NCBI RefSeq assembly: GCF_036898095.1
Contig: NC_090739.1
Span: 103,184,019 to 103,248,018, forward strand
DNA length: 64,000 nt
Source of the DNA: Palaemon carinicauda
Lineage: Eukaryota; Arthropoda; Malacostraca; Decapoda; Palaemonidae
Direction of reading: 5' to 3'
Both the position numbers and the translations under genes were made by a program. Every line of letters starts with the position of its first letter. The stretch's first letter is position 1. Below, piece after piece: positions 19,665 through 31,485 of the stretch. The notes beneath the pieces are model-generated. The model did no database searches. It worked only from the letters and a program-made list of their open reading frames with translations, and was not told the origin of the DNA.

Positions 19665-22600
19665 TCTTCCCTCCTCTGGAGACCTTAGTGCCTTTTCTGT
19701 CCTTGGCAGGAAAGGGCTTCTTAGACACCATTGTCTGCACTGCTGACTTGGTCGTCGTGGTCTTGGTTGGACGGAGCTGCTGAGGAGCTGGTGGTTTATA
19801 GGGCTTGGATGTCAAAGCCCTATGGAGGAGGGAGTACGGATGGGACTTCCTCCATCTCTCAGCAGCATGTTCCACGTCCTTAGGCTCAAACACGTGCGCT
19901 CCCTCTAGAGAGGAATGTCTGAGCCTAGCTATCTCGACGTTGGGGACTTGTTGGTGGAATCTCTCAGACACTGCGTATCGACGTTTCAAGATGGTATTCG
20001 CCCACAAGTTCAAAACTTGGTGGGCGAGAAACTCGATCGTGCGAGTGCCCGAGAGAAGGAAAGTCTCCATTACCTTCCTAGTACGTTCCTTGGAGAAATC
20101 CTCAGTTCGCACCAGGTTTCCCAAGGTCCCTAGGCAGGGCTGCACTGGTCTTTGATGGCTTATGGGTGCCAAAGACATGGTCTAAGACCATGTCCTTGCC
20201 CTCCCGAGCGAGGATCTTTGGGTCGGTAAACCCGTTGAGAACTCTAATAAGTCAACACCTGCCAGAATGCATGTTCTGACTCTTTTTGCTCTCCTTCCGA
20301 CGTCGGACTTGCAGCGAAGTCTCCATCTTCCAACCCCAAGAGCTCTTCCTGGGGTAGGTCGCGGACATCTCTCGAGCGGCTGGCTGTCTCCGTCTTGGTA
20401 GTCCTCGTGGAGAACTTTGGCAAAGTCTTGGAGTCTTTGGGCTCCTTCCGAGGAAGAAGGTAGGACTTCAACATCGAAGGCCTGGATGTCGTGTCCTTCC
20501 TGATCTCCGATAGGGAACTCTCTGCGTGAGGGGAGGCTTCCTACGACGGTGGAATGGAGGAGGTCCTTTCCCCATGCAACTCCCTTGGCAAAGGTGAGGT
20601 GGGAAAGTATTCCAGGGAAGATACAGGAGGGACTAGCCTTGATGGCCTGACCGGAATCAGTTTTACCCTCGAAGAAATGACCACGTCAGAGACTCCTCTT
20701 TTCCTCTTAAGGGGGGTGGAAGAAGCCATGGTTCTGTGTTGAGAGTCTGGAGCTATAGGCTGCTCCGATGAGCGGCCAGACAGGGCAGGATTGAAGGCCT
20801 GTGTTACAGCTCTGACAGATCCCCTGAAGAGAAAGGGACCGAAGGTTCCTTGCGAGGAGTTTCCTTTATAGGCGGGTCCGCCTTAGAAGAAGGCAGTTTA
20901 GGGATCCTGAACCCCTCAGCAGAAGCCTGTTCCCCTTTTCCTGATGGGCGCGCTGAAAGGCGTTTGCAGGGAGGGGATTAGGGCGAAGGTGACCTGACCG
21001 AGTGCAGTTCCTTTACTCGTGTTGGTGAGCGCTGGCGTGCGGGCGAGCGTGCGGGGGATTGCTGGCGCGCGGGCGCAGGCGAGAGCTGGCGTGCAGGAGA
21101 GAGTTAGCACGCAGGGGAGAGCTGACGCGTGGGCGAAAACTGGCTGGCGCGTGCGAACGAGGGGTGGCGCGCAGGCGAGAGCTGGCGCTGGCGAGTGTTG
21201 GCGCGCACGCGCGGGCAAATGTTGGCGCAGGCGCGTGGGCAAGTTTCGGGTGTGCGTGACCTGGAGCGTGCGCATGGGAGAGATCTGGCAAGCAGAAGAG
21301 TGCTGGCGCTTAGGAGAGAGATGGCGAGCACGCGCGGAAGAGTGCTGGCGCGTAGGTGAGCGTGTAGGCGAGATCTGGTGCCCAGGAGAGATATGGCGAG
21401 TACGCGCGGACAAGTGATGGTGCTCACGCATGGCGAATGATGGCGCATGCGCGCACGGGAGTGATGGCGTGTAGAAGAGCGCTGGCGTGCAGGAGCTCGA
21501 TGACACGCAGGCGAGTGCTGACGTACGGGAGAGCGCTGGCGCACAGGAGAGTGTTGACACGCAGGAGGGCACTGATGTGCAGGAGAATGCTGGCGCACAG
21601 GAGAGTGTTGGCGCGCGGGAGAGCGCTGGTGCGCAGGAGAGTGCTGGCACGCAGGAGAGCGCTGGTGCATAGGCGCATGTTGCAGCTGCCGTCTATGAGG
21701 GCAAGCAGGTGAAGGGGCGCGCCGAAGCGTTGTAGAGCGCTGACGAGCAGGCTGGTGCTGATGGGCTGCTGGTGAGCGCTGGTGCACTGCAGGAGATTGG
21801 CAAGCTGAAGGGCGATGGCGCACAGCTGCACACTTCGGTAGAGCCTCAAGAGGCTTTACCAGAGACAGGAATGGCGATGGAAGGTCGGCAGGTCTGTTAG
21901 ATGGTTGGTCAGGTACTGGGATGTGTCCTTTGGAAGGGCGAGCATCCACCAATGGAGATCATGAACGATCTGCAGAGAGGTCCAGGACCGAAGGCTTTAC
22001 CAGGGACAGGAATGGTGATGGAAGGTCGGCAGGTCTGTTAGATGGTTGGGCAGGTACTGGGATGTGCCCTTTGGAAGGGCGAGCATCCACCAATGGAGAT
22101 CATGAACGATCTGCAGAGAGGTCCAGGACCGAAGTCGGAGGACTAGTAGCAGGTTCAGGCATGGTTGAAGGTCGAGGGCCAAAAGATGACTGCAGAGGAG
22201 GCTCCTCTGCAGGTGATGGCTGCGACGATGAAGCAGAAGAGCCGAAGAGGCGCCTTTTCACCGATGGTGAAGGGAGACCTCTAAGGCAAAGAGGAGGGCG
22301 AGCTTTACGATGAAGACGCCCTCTAGGGGCCGTTGGATCAGCAAGCTGTCCATACGCCGCAGCAGTCCTCCGAAGAGGAGTCTTTATGAGTAAACTCCCC
22401 TGAGGGGCAGAAACACTCGCAGGAGAGACAGACGGACTTAGTTTTCCCCTCGAAGGATGATCAGGAACGGGGGAAACTAAGTCGGCAGCAACAGCTGGAT
22501 AGTCTGGAGGAGCAGAGGAGTCGGACGAGATCATAGGTGACACCTCTGACACCGCAACGTCGACAAGGGCCAGAGGATCTACCTCTGACGGCGACGATGA

Positions 22601-23128
22601 ATGCTGCGTACTAGCACCCCTGCGGATGATTTGCAGCAATGCGTCCTTGGAGGGCAGACCCGAGTGCCCCAAGGACGACCAAACCTCTAACAAGGAAGTT
22701 AGTGACAAGGCCTCACCCGTGGGGAGAGGTGGGGCCGCTTCGTTAGGGTAAGCAACACCATCTTTTAAGGACCCGGGTTGGCCAATATTAAACTGGTCTA
22801 CGCTACTACTCGACGGTCTCTCGGAAGAGACCGAATAGTAGGAGCTTTGGAGGAGGGTCGGGAGACGGAAGAAGAGGCCTTCGGTTTTCCCCCTTCGAAG
22901 GAGAAATATCCCGCTTAGACTTCTTCTGCCGTCGCCCAAACCCCTCCCACTGGGAGGAAGACACCCCCTACACTCACTACACTTATTATTACAATCACAC
23001 CGTTGACCTCTGCAGGTGGGACAAAGGGTGTGGGGATCGGTCTCCACCACGACATAAAAGTTCCACAGGGCCAGCCAGCAAGTCCAGGGAAGGTGCGCAT
23101 GCTTGCAGAAGTCAATACACAAACACAC
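19630..23128 (-). pseudogene. ORF1 (Gag-like) of DIRS A1 (broken)
   Basis: The N-terminal 342-codon frame (22,100-23,128) carries C36-x2-C39-x4-C44-x5-C50-x2-C53 with Arg-Gly after the second Cys, the same motif as in the other DIRS copies here. The middle is an expanded RQHSPA-type repeat. The C-terminal 182-codon frame (19,630-20,178) has TRTIEFLAHQVLNLWAN and ends in a basic GGKNARGSSRGRKR tail. Frames do not join. ORF1 probably packages the RNA in a virus-like particle. Confidence 0.75.
20940..21720. repeat. Coding minisatellite in ORF1 of A1 (GC-rich)
   Basis: Degenerate units of about 15-30 bp around gagcgctggcgcgcaggag. Read on the minus strand they encode Ser-Pro/His/Arg repeats (RQHSPA, RQRSPA). 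Base composition is far more GC-rich than the flanks. The repeat is open in several frames, producing many shadow ORFs. Confidence 0.85.
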
Positions 23129-23407
23129 ACTAGAAAAAGAAAAAGCAAAAAAACAGATTAATGGCAGTCCAATAAAGGCGAAGGATGAAGAGCGTTAACG
23201 TCCGTTCACCATCCAAGTCAAAAGTAAAGTGAGGTAAATCACAGGTGTGTGAGTGGGAGCGGTAGCAAGCTAACCCCCCTAACCCCTGCTAACTAGCAGT
23301 GTGGGTAGTTAACCCTCGCTACACTTTAATGGCTTGCCATTTCAGCTAGGCCAAAAGTAATAACCCTACTAAATAGCATGGTTTGTATTTCAGTTACGGA
23401 ACAAATA

Positions 23408-23690
23408 AGTTTAAGAATAAGAAAGGAAAAAAAAAGTCAAATGGCCGGTAAGTTGGAGCGGAGAGAGAGACAACATGTCTCGCCCCAAGCCAAAGGCAAA
23501 GTGGGTGCTCACCCCTGGTGTGAGAGTGAGCGGGGTAACCCGTTACCCTCACCCCTCTTGCTAACCAGCACTCGGGGTGGTTATCACTTGCTAAAGGTAT
23601 TATGGCGCTTCTTTCAGCCATGCCGAAAGTAATATCTCCTATAAATAGCGAGGGTTTGTATAGAGTGACGGGACAAATCTGTTCTAATAT
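23408..23690. repeat. Diverged extra terminal repeat related to DIRS family A
   Basis: The end of this stretch (gccgaaagtaatatctccta, then gagggtttgtatagagtgac) is a diverged version of the A1 right terminal repeat that ends at 23,407, in the same orientation. It may be a remnant of an older A-like element into which A1 inserted. Confidence 0.55.
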
Positions 23691-23831
23691 TGTTACTATT
23701 CTTAAAATATTTGTATTTATTTGTTCAATACTTCTCAAATAGTTTATCTATTTTCTTTCCCACTGGGCTATTTTTCCTGTTGGCATCCTGGGGCTTATAG
23801 AAGCCTGCTTTTCCAGCTAGGGTTGTAGCTT

Positions 23832-23882
<51 letters not shown>
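23691..23882. repeat. Dispersed repeat tail ending in (AAT)n
   Basis: The sequence tctaatattgttactattct ... ttttccagctagggttgtag followed by an (AAT)n tract has the form of the 3' end of a retroposon. I recognise it as a dispersed decapod repeat. Its parent element is not in the window. Confidence 0.5.
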
Positions 23883-23883
<1 letters not shown>

Positions 23884-24514
23884 TATAATAATGATATATT
23901 CATAACAAAATAAATTTTTGAACATACTTACCTGGTAGTTATATATATAGCTTACGTCCCTGACGTCACGGCAGAAATTTCAAAACTCGCGACAATCGCC
24001 GATTGGGTAGCCAGGTGTAACACCAGTGCGCCCTCTAGCCAGGTACCTGGAACCATTCCAGTGATTCCTCAGATCTTCCATGCCCATAGGTCTCTAGAGC
24101 GGAAGAGGGGGGAATTAAACTATATATAACTACCGGGTAAGTATGTTCAAAAATGACAAATTCGGATATAATTTGTATTTTTATGAATAGTACTTACCTG
24201 GCAGTTATATATATATAGCTGAGTCTCCGACTTCGGCAGAATTTAATCGAAAATCGCGGCAACCGCCTTGTGGTGGTTGTGCGGTTAGATGGTTAACAAC
24301 CCTTACAGGGTGGTACTTGGAATCATTCCCGTTTTCTGTTCCTCAGACTATCTCTGCCGGCCGGATCGACAACATCGTTGGTCCGCCATTTAGAGTTTTT
24401 TCGGATCGCTTTCCCTTCATCGCCTTTTTGGACTTCGTTTTTGGTGAAGTACACTGTGTTGGGATTTGGCAATCGTGTTTGTTTTTTGTTTTTTGTCTTT
24501 TTTCCTTTCTTATC

Positions 24515-26986
24515 ATGAGTGAAAAAATTCATTTTCGTATTTGAGCGAATGATATTTGCAAGGTGAGGTTGCCGAAAGTGTCGGTTGACCCTCACACTAT
24601 CTGTATGGGTTGCAGGGGGTTTGAATGTGCTCTAGATAATAGGTGCAAGGAATGCGAGGTTTTAAATGATGATAATTGGTTAGCTATGAAGCGCTATGTG
24701 CGCAAACTTGAGGTTGATAGAGTTAGGAGAGCTAAATCAAAGTCAAAGTCTGCTAGTGAGCCTAGCTTAGATTTATCTATTGACCCTTAAATTGTAACCT
24801 CTTTGGAAGTTATTCCTTTCCTGAATGAAGTAACTCCTGCCCCTTCTACAGGATCTGTGCCTACGGATGACCCCGGGTATGCTAAATTAGCTTCTGAATT
24901 AGAGGCCATTAAAGCACAATTGGAGGCCTTTAAAGGTAAGGGTGTAAGTGAAATTAGTGCTTGTGAAAGTACAGTGGAGGTGGCGACTGATCGAATCTGT
25001 CATACCCCTAGGTCTAGACCTCTACCAAGCTCCCAGGACCAAGGGAGAAGGTACGTCGAAAGCTGAAAGGGGGTGAGAGGTGCTTATCCTCGGTCAGTCG
25101 TCGCCTCAGACAGTCCTGTTGCGATCTCCCAGGCTGCTCTTGACCGCCGTAGAAAAGGCGTGTCGGATACGTTTGTGTCTTCGCCTGATCGTTATCCCAG
25201 ACGTAATTGGCGTTACGAATCAAGACCAATGAAGAGAGGGTGGAACCGGGATGTGCAGTCTCGCTCTCCCTCTCCCGGTTCGAGTAGCCGAGATTTTGAT
25301 CCTTCGGAAGACGATTTCGATGTTGTTCCTGTTAAGAGGGCGAAACAGAGAGTCCTTAGCCCAGTTAATCCTGCTAAACTCCCTGCTTCTTCTGCCAGCG
25401 TTCCCAGTCAAGCCGTACGACAACTGCCGTCTTCGGCACCGCGAGAGCCAGCGGAGGTTACTAAAGCTTTCATGGTTGTTATGCAGGAACAACTTTCATC
25501 GTTAGTTCAAGCTTTCAGCCACCCTTCTCAGTCCGTCAGACGTAAGGACATCTCTTTACCTGTTAAGAGATCTTCTTCTAAGAGAGAACTTAGTATCTCT
25601 CCCAAGAAACCTCTGCGCACTTCATCGGCCATACGACAACGCACACCCTCTTCATCGGCACGCTGCCAGGAATTTCCTTCCCCCCTCTCTCGGCGCCAGG
25701 ACTATACTGCCTCTCATTCTCGGCGCCGTGACGATTCCGTTTCTCATTCGAAACGCCAGGACGTTACCGCCTCGTTTCTTCGGAAACAGGATGAATGCAG
25801 TCTGCATTTTCAAGGCGAAGGCAGCCTGCATCTTCAGGACGATTCCGTTTCTCGTCATTGTGACGATACCGCTTCTCGTCATCGTGACGATACCGCTTCT
25901 CGTCATCGTGACGATACCGCTTCTCGCCGACTGGATGTTAGCGGCGCTCAGCGCCAGGATTCAAACAGCTCTCGGTGCCAGACTGCTGGCAGCCCAACTC
26001 TTCAGGATGTTATCCTTGAGCAGGACCTCGAAGATATTTCGGAAGAGGAAGAAAAACCTGCCGACTCTTCTAGTGATTATAAGATTCTTTTTCGCTCTCT
26101 TTTGGAACTTTATGGGGAGGAATTTCAACCTTCGGCCCCTCGTTCTCCTCAGTCTCAATTTACCAGGAAGAAAGCTACTAAGTTTTTGGCCTTCATCAAA
26201 ATGAAACTTTCAATTTCGGCCAGGAAAGCTCATGCTAAGGTGGATGATTGGATGAAGGAACGGAGACAGGCTGTCAAGACCACCTTTTCTTTTCCACCAT
26301 CTCGGCTCGCTTCCAAGGCCGGTATGTGGTATGAGACAGGGGAACCTTTGGGGTTAGGAGTGCCTGCCTCCTCCCAAGGTGACTTCTCGGCTCTTGTGGA
26401 CTCAGCAAGAAGGCATGCTTCAAACTCTGCCAAGGTGATGTGGTCCATGTCGGAGCTTGATCACCTCGTCAAGGGAATTTTCAGGGTTTTCGAGGTTTTC
26501 AGCTTCCTGGACTGGTCTCTCGGGACTCTGGCCAGGAAGTCTGAACTCCTGGAGGACGCGAAGGACCTGACGAGTATCATGTCCTGCATGGACAAAGCTC
26601 TAAGGGATGGAGCGAATGAATTGGCTTCCCTTTTCTCAGCAGGGGTCTTAAAGAAGAGGGCCCTTTTGTGCTCCTTCACCTCTAGATCTGTGACTGTTGC
26701 CCAGAAGTCGGAGCTGCTTTACGCCCCTTTTTCACGTCATCTTTTTCCTGAAGCTCTGGTCAGAGATATCTCCCTTTCTCTGGCACAGAAGGCTACTCAG
26801 GACCTTTTGTCTCGGTCTGCTAGGAAGACCTTACCTGTTGCTCCTGCTCCTCTGAAGAAGGAAGAGAAGAAGTTTCAACAGCCCTTTCGGGGCAGGACCT
26901 CCTCGAGAGTGGATTTTAGGGGGAGAAGACAAGAGTCAGGACCAAGGACCAGCAGAGGTGCGTTTAGGCCCCGGTCCAAAAAATGA
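24515..26986 (+). pseudogene. ORF1 (Gag-like) of DIRS B with three in-frame stops
   Basis: One continuous frame from the ATG at 24515 to 26986, interrupted only by TGA (24,542), TAA (24,788) and TGA (25,064). The Cys motif C-x2-C-RG-x2-C-x5-C-x2-C lies at 24,602-24,655. The middle has Ser/Arg-rich sequence and a RHRDDTAS tandem repeat (about 25,850-25,930). The last 200 residues hold a conserved helical domain (MWYETGEPLGLGVPAS, DGANELASLFSAGVLKKRA) also found in element C, then a basic GRGR-type tail. It overlaps ORF2 by 29 bp, as is common in DIRS elements. Confidence 0.8.
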
Positions 26987-29019
26987 GATGGAAGTCCTCC
27001 AGACGCCAGTAGGGGCAAGACTGTCTCGTTTTTGGCAGTCTTGGAAAAGGAGAGGGGCGGACACCTGGTCCCTCTCAGTCGTCAAGGAAGGTTACAAGAT
27101 CCCCTTTTTAAAGAAACCACCTCTCTCAGACACTCCCCTAGCCTTAGTGGCTCAGTACACCGACGCGGGGAAACGAGAGGCTCTTCTGGAGCTAGTCGAC
27201 CAGATGTTGGTCAAGGGAGCAATAGAGCCGGTTCAAGACCTCGCCTCCCCAGGCTTTTACAATCGCCTGTTTCTGGTTCCCAAGAACTCGGGGGGATGGA
27301 GACCAGTCCTAGATGTCAGCTCTCTGAACGCCTTCGTGGAGAAAACAAAGTTCCCCATGGAGACGACTCAGTCAGTGCTGGCTGCAGTTCGTCCAGGCGA
27401 CTGGATGGTATCTCTCGACCTGCAGGACGCTTATTTTCACGTCCCCATTCATCCGTCTTCGAGGAGATATCTGAGATTTGTGTTCCACGGCAAGTGCTTC
27501 CAATTCAGGGCACTTTGCTTCGGTCTCAGCACAGCTCCCCAAGTTTTCACCAGACTAATGGCGAATGTCGCAGGCTGGTTACACCAGGAGGGGATAAGGG
27601 TATCCTTCTATCTAGACGACTGGCTGATCCGATCACAGTCGAAAGGAAAATGTCTGGAGGACCTAATGAAGACGTATACGATGACTCAGGACCTGGGACT
27701 CATCGTCAACTGGGGGAAGTCTCAGACCGAGCCGAATCAGACTATTCTCTATTTGGGGATAGTTCTGAATTCAGTTCTTTTTCAGGCTTCTCCCTCCCAG
27801 GAGAGGCAGACCAGGTGCCTGGACAAAGTCAAAGACTTTTTAAGGAAGCAGGAATGCTCAGCGAAGGAGTGGATGAGTCTGCTGGGAGCAGTTTGTCCCG
27901 TTGGGGAGACTGCACCTAAGGCCTCTGCAACACTTCCTCGCAAAGGTTTGGAACAGAAAGATCCAGGAGGACACTTTTTCTTTTCCCATTCCGACAAACA
28001 TCAAGGATCTTTTGATGTGGTGGCTGGACCCAGCTCTGTTGGGAAAAGGGATCTCCTTGTTCAAGAAGAACCCCGACCTAGTGTTATTCTCAGACGCGTC
28101 CGAGTCAGGCTGGGGAGGAACACTAGGGAACAAAGAGGTCTCAGGTATTTGGGAAGGGAGTCAGATCAGTTGGCATATCAACAGGAAGGAATTGATGTCA
28201 GGAAAGACTGTGGAGATCAATTCCGACAACACCACAGCTCTCGCGTACATAAGGAAGCAAGGGGGAACTCACTCCCTCTCTCTGTTCTCAACTGCGAGAG
28301 AGCTTCTCCTTTGGGCGAACAAGAACGAGACTCAGCTGTTGACAAGGTTTGTTCAAGGGCAGAGAAACATCAGGGCAGACATGCTCAGCAGGAGGGGACA
28401 AGTCCTTCCCACAGAGTGGACTCTCAACCCGCATGTCTGTCGGAGCCTCTGGAAGTTGTGGGGCAGACCCGTAATAGACCTCTTCGCCTCCAGTCTAAAC
28501 AAGAGGATCCCCAACTACTGCTCCCTAGTCCCGGACGAGGAAGCTGTTGCAGTGGACGCCTTCTTGATGGATTGGACGGGGCTGGACATGTATGCCTTTC
28601 CCCCGTTCAAGATCATCAATCTGGTTGTCAGGAAATTCGCTCTCCTCGATTCGGGACGAATGATCCTAGTGGCTCCATTCTGGCCTGCGAGGGAATGGTT
28701 CACCGAAGTGGTAGGGTTGCTGATGGACGTTCCAAGAAGACTCCCGACGTTCCAAGAAGACTCCCGACGTTCCAAGAAGACTCCCAGCAAGTCCAGATCT
28801 TCTCAGACAACCCCACTTCGAGAGATTTCATCAAAACCCTCTCGCTCTCAATCTGACTGCCTTGAGACTGTCGAGAAGCTCGTTAGATCTCGAGGCTTTT
28901 CGGCACAAGCGGCTTTCCAGAGCAAGGAGGATCTCTTCACAAAGTCTACCAGTCAAAGTGGGAGACCTTTAGATCTTGGTGCAGGAGACACAAGGTTTCC
29001 TCGTCCTCTACCTCTCTAA
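26958..29019 (+). pseudogene. RT-RNase H region of DIRS B ORF2 (frameshifted)
   Basis: RT motifs: GGWRPVLDVSSLNAFV near 27,290, SLDLQDAYFHVPIHP near 27,415 and FYLDDWLIRS near 27,610. Near 27,890 the frame shifts. RNase H follows in 27,901-29,019 with LVLFSDASESGWGG, NSDNTTALAYIRKQGG and FVQGQRNIRADMLSRRG. It is followed by VIDLFASSLN ... YAFPPFK, a Dam-like segment. A 20-bp triplication then shifts the frame again before the recombinase. Confidence 0.85.
28726..28785. repeat. 20-bp tandem triplication that breaks ORF2 of B
   Basis: gacgttccaagaagactccc occurs at 28,726, 28,746 and 28,766. Two extra copies add 40 bp, which is not a multiple of three, so the reading frame between the RNase H and the recombinase changes. 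Both frames therefore carry the same repeated peptide for a short stretch. Confidence 0.93.
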
Positions 29020-29039
29020 GCCAGATTGCAGACTTTCTT

Positions 29040-29967
29040 TTGTACCTCAGGCAGGATGCTAAGCTGGCTGTATCTACCATTAAAAGATACAGGAGCATGC
29101 TCTCAACCGTCTTTAGGCATAGAGGCTTAGAGTTATCTCAGAATAAGGACTTGCAGGACCTCATTAGGTCTTTTGAGACAACGAAGCAAGTGCAGTTAAG
29201 ACCCCCTTCTTGGAACCTGGATGTGGTGTTTAAGTTTTTGTGCTCCAAGAAGTTTGAACCTATCTCGCAAGCCTCTCTGCAAGATGTGACTAAGAAAACC
29301 CTCTTCCTTTTGACTCTAGCGACTGCCAGGAGGATCAGCGAGGTCCAGGCAATCGAGAAGCGTGTAGGCTTCACCCAAAATAGAGCGGTTTGTGCCTTGA
29401 GGTTCGACTTTCTCGCCAAGAATGAGAACCCTTCGAAACCCTGGCCCAGGACTTTTGAAGTCCCTAACCTCACGAATCTAGTGGGTCAGGAACAGGAAAG
29501 CCTCCTCTGCCCGGTTAGGGCTCTCAAGGCTTATTTGGCCCACACTAAGAACGTGAGGAGTGCTTCCAACTCCTTATGGTGTTCGGTGAAGGATCCTCAA
29601 AAACCCCTGTCAAAGAACGCTTTGTCCTTTTTCCTGAGGGAAACTATTAGGGAAGCCCACCTCTTTTGTGAGGAAGAAAACTTCGCCCTATTAAAAGTAC
29701 GGGCTCACGAAGTAAGAGCCATTGCTGCCTCACTGGCATACCGGAAAAAATATGTCAGTTAGGCAGATCATGGACGCAACGTTCTGGAGGAGCAACTTTG
29801 TCTTCGCTTCTCATTACCTCAGAGAGGTAAGAGTGGACTATGACAAGAGTTATACCTTGGGCCCATACGTAGCTGCGGCTTCTGTATTAGGCAAAGGAGT
29901 TACTACCCCCCACTCAACCTTAGTTTATGTACTTGTATATGGGTTTGTGTTTTTTATGGTTGTCTGA
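29040..29967 (+). pseudogene. Tyrosine recombinase of DIRS B (one frameshift)
   Basis: The core-binding helices (STIKRYRSMLSTVFRHRGL) are followed by the catalytic Arg in LATARRISEVQA (about 29,320-29,345) and the His-x-x-Arg in RAHEVRAIAASLAY (29,702-29,742). After an A6 run (29,745-29,750) the frame slips, and the rest, with the nucleophile in FVFASHYLREV (about 29,800-29,830), is in the next frame. All catalytic residues survive. Confidence 0.83.
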
Positions 29968-30331
29968 GGTCCTCGTCTTGTGGTACGGTTCCCTCAGTCC
30001 AGATAGATAGCTTATATCTATTTCTGCAAGATTAGATGGTTAGTTTTAGTAAGGTTGCAATTCTTTTTTATTTTATGGGGCGAAGGTAGTTTCTGAAGTC
30101 TAGTCAAGTTGTTGGTCCTACCCCTTTGACAGACTCGATTGAGTTGTTTGCAGCGTAGCAGGTCTACTCCTCGCTGAACACTCCTAAGGGAAAGCGACTC
30201 TAGAGGCAGTTACCTTTGAAGTCAGCTACCTTAGCAGGTAAGGAATCAAGGTGTTTGTTCTCCTACAACTCTTTTGTTGTTTCCCCAACTATGTTTTTTC
30301 TGTCTGTTTCCTTCCTCCAAATGTGTGAATC

Positions 30332-30440
30332 AGCTATATATATATATATATAACTGCCAGGTAAGTACTATTCATAAAAATGGAGTTTTTATGATAAAAC
30401 AAAGTTTTATGAATACTTACCTGGCAGTTATATATATATT
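30332..30440. repeat. Internal complementary region of DIRS B
   Basis: The left half (ctgccaggtaagtactattc) complements the left outer end of B at 24,183-24,210. The right half (gttttatgaatacttacctg) complements the right outer end at 30,625-30,677. The centre reads as the complement of ctcca-ttttt-atgaa, the expected circle junction. Confidence 0.85.
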
Positions 30441-30911
30441 TTAAAGCCCACCCACCACCCCTCAGGAGACAGGTCGGGCAAAGATAATCTGAGGAACAGA
30501 AAACGGGAATGATTCCAAGTACCACCCTGTAAGGGTTGTTAACCATCTAACCACACAACCACCACAAGGCGGTTGCCGCGATTTTCGATTAAATTCTGCC
30601 GAAGTCGGAGACTCAGCTATATATATATAACTGCCAGGTAAGTATTCATAACACTTTGTTTTATCATAAAAACTCCATTTTTCCTAACCATACAAACCTT
30701 GGCTATTTACATAGGGTATTACTTTCGGCGTAGCTGAATGATGAGCCATTAGATTTTTAACGAGGGTTAACTACCCCCTCGCTAGTTAGCAAGGGGGTAG
30801 GGGAGGGGTAGCTAGCTACCCCTCCCCCCTTACACACCGGTGAACTGATTCACTTCGCTTAGAAGTAGGACTTCACCGGGGACAGGGCTGGCGAGCAAGT
30901 ATGTGTAAATA

Positions 30912-31003
30912 GCTAAGGTTTGTATGGTTAGGAAAAATACAAATTATCTCCGAATTTGTCATTTGTTCCGTAACCGAAATACAAACCACGCTATTTACAT
31001 AGG
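30912..31003. repeat. Internal complementary region of DIRS A2
   Basis: The first half (ctaaggtttgtatggttagg ... gaatttgtc) complements the left outer end, which B has split between 24,155-24,182 and 30,678-30,700. The second half (atttgttccgtaaccgaaat) complements the right outer end at 39,015-39,043. Confidence 0.85.
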
Positions 31004-31485
31004 GTGACTTAACCCTTAGGTAGGGTGGTAAGTCCCAGCCTCACTGGCTTTGGCTTTGCACGGGGACTCAGAATCCGAGTGTGTAGCACTCGAGAAAAGG
31101 AGTCCCTGCACCTCGCAAGTTCCTTGCTCCGCAAGGAACGTGCGGCCTACATAAGCTTGTGTGTGAAGGAATGAGGTGTGACTCGTCCTAGGAAGTTGAC
31201 CTGAAGTCCTTTAGATGGAATTCTAGGCTAGGACGTTCCCAATACCACCTTGTCAGGGTATGGGGGACGCGGCAGTATTATTTTAATACTAGGAACACAA
31301 GGAAGCATGGTTTACCTGCAGTGGTTTAAGGTCAGCTATGCAGAGAACCCAGGAAGCTGCTTTCCCCAAGAGAGGGGAGGATGAAGAAAAGAGTAAGGGC
31401 CAGGCATAATTTTTCATTCATGCAGACTAAAACAGGGTAACAATGCCCTCAACCTTCTGCTACTTGTCCATTAAGGAGCCTGAGG

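Larger units (their letters stand above)
15879..23407 (-). mobile_element. DIRS-like retrotransposon A1
   Basis: A tyrosine-recombinase retrotransposon on the minus strand. The right (5') inverted terminal repeat lies around 23,240-23,407 and its inverted partner around 15,938-16,080. The left outer end begins gacaaattcgtagataattt at 15,879. An internal complementary region at 16,141-16,237 is the complement of both outer ends joined, the diagnostic DIRS-1 layout. ORF1, RT/RNase H and tyrosine recombinase follow in order from right to left. All are broken by frameshifts and stops. Family A is shared with A2 at 24,155-39,043. Confidence 0.88.
24178..30682 (+). mobile_element. DIRS-like retrotransposon B, nested in A2
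   Basis: Plus-strand element of about 6.5 kb. The left terminal repeat (24,183-24,355) is inverted at 30,487-30,655. The internal complementary region at 30,332-30,440 is the complement of both outer ends joined through a single T5. TTTTT is present at both junctions (24,178-24,182 and 30,678-30,682). ORF1 and ORF2 lie between, with three nonsense codons and several frameshifts. Confidence 0.87.

Noticed and set aside
23914..24154. Free-standing MITE next to element B
   Set aside because: Its inverted ends are better explained as the left terminal repeat and half of the internal complementary region of element C, cut off by the nested insertions.
30441..30677. Separate MITE adjoining element B
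   Set aside because: It is the right terminal repeat of B after its internal complementary region.
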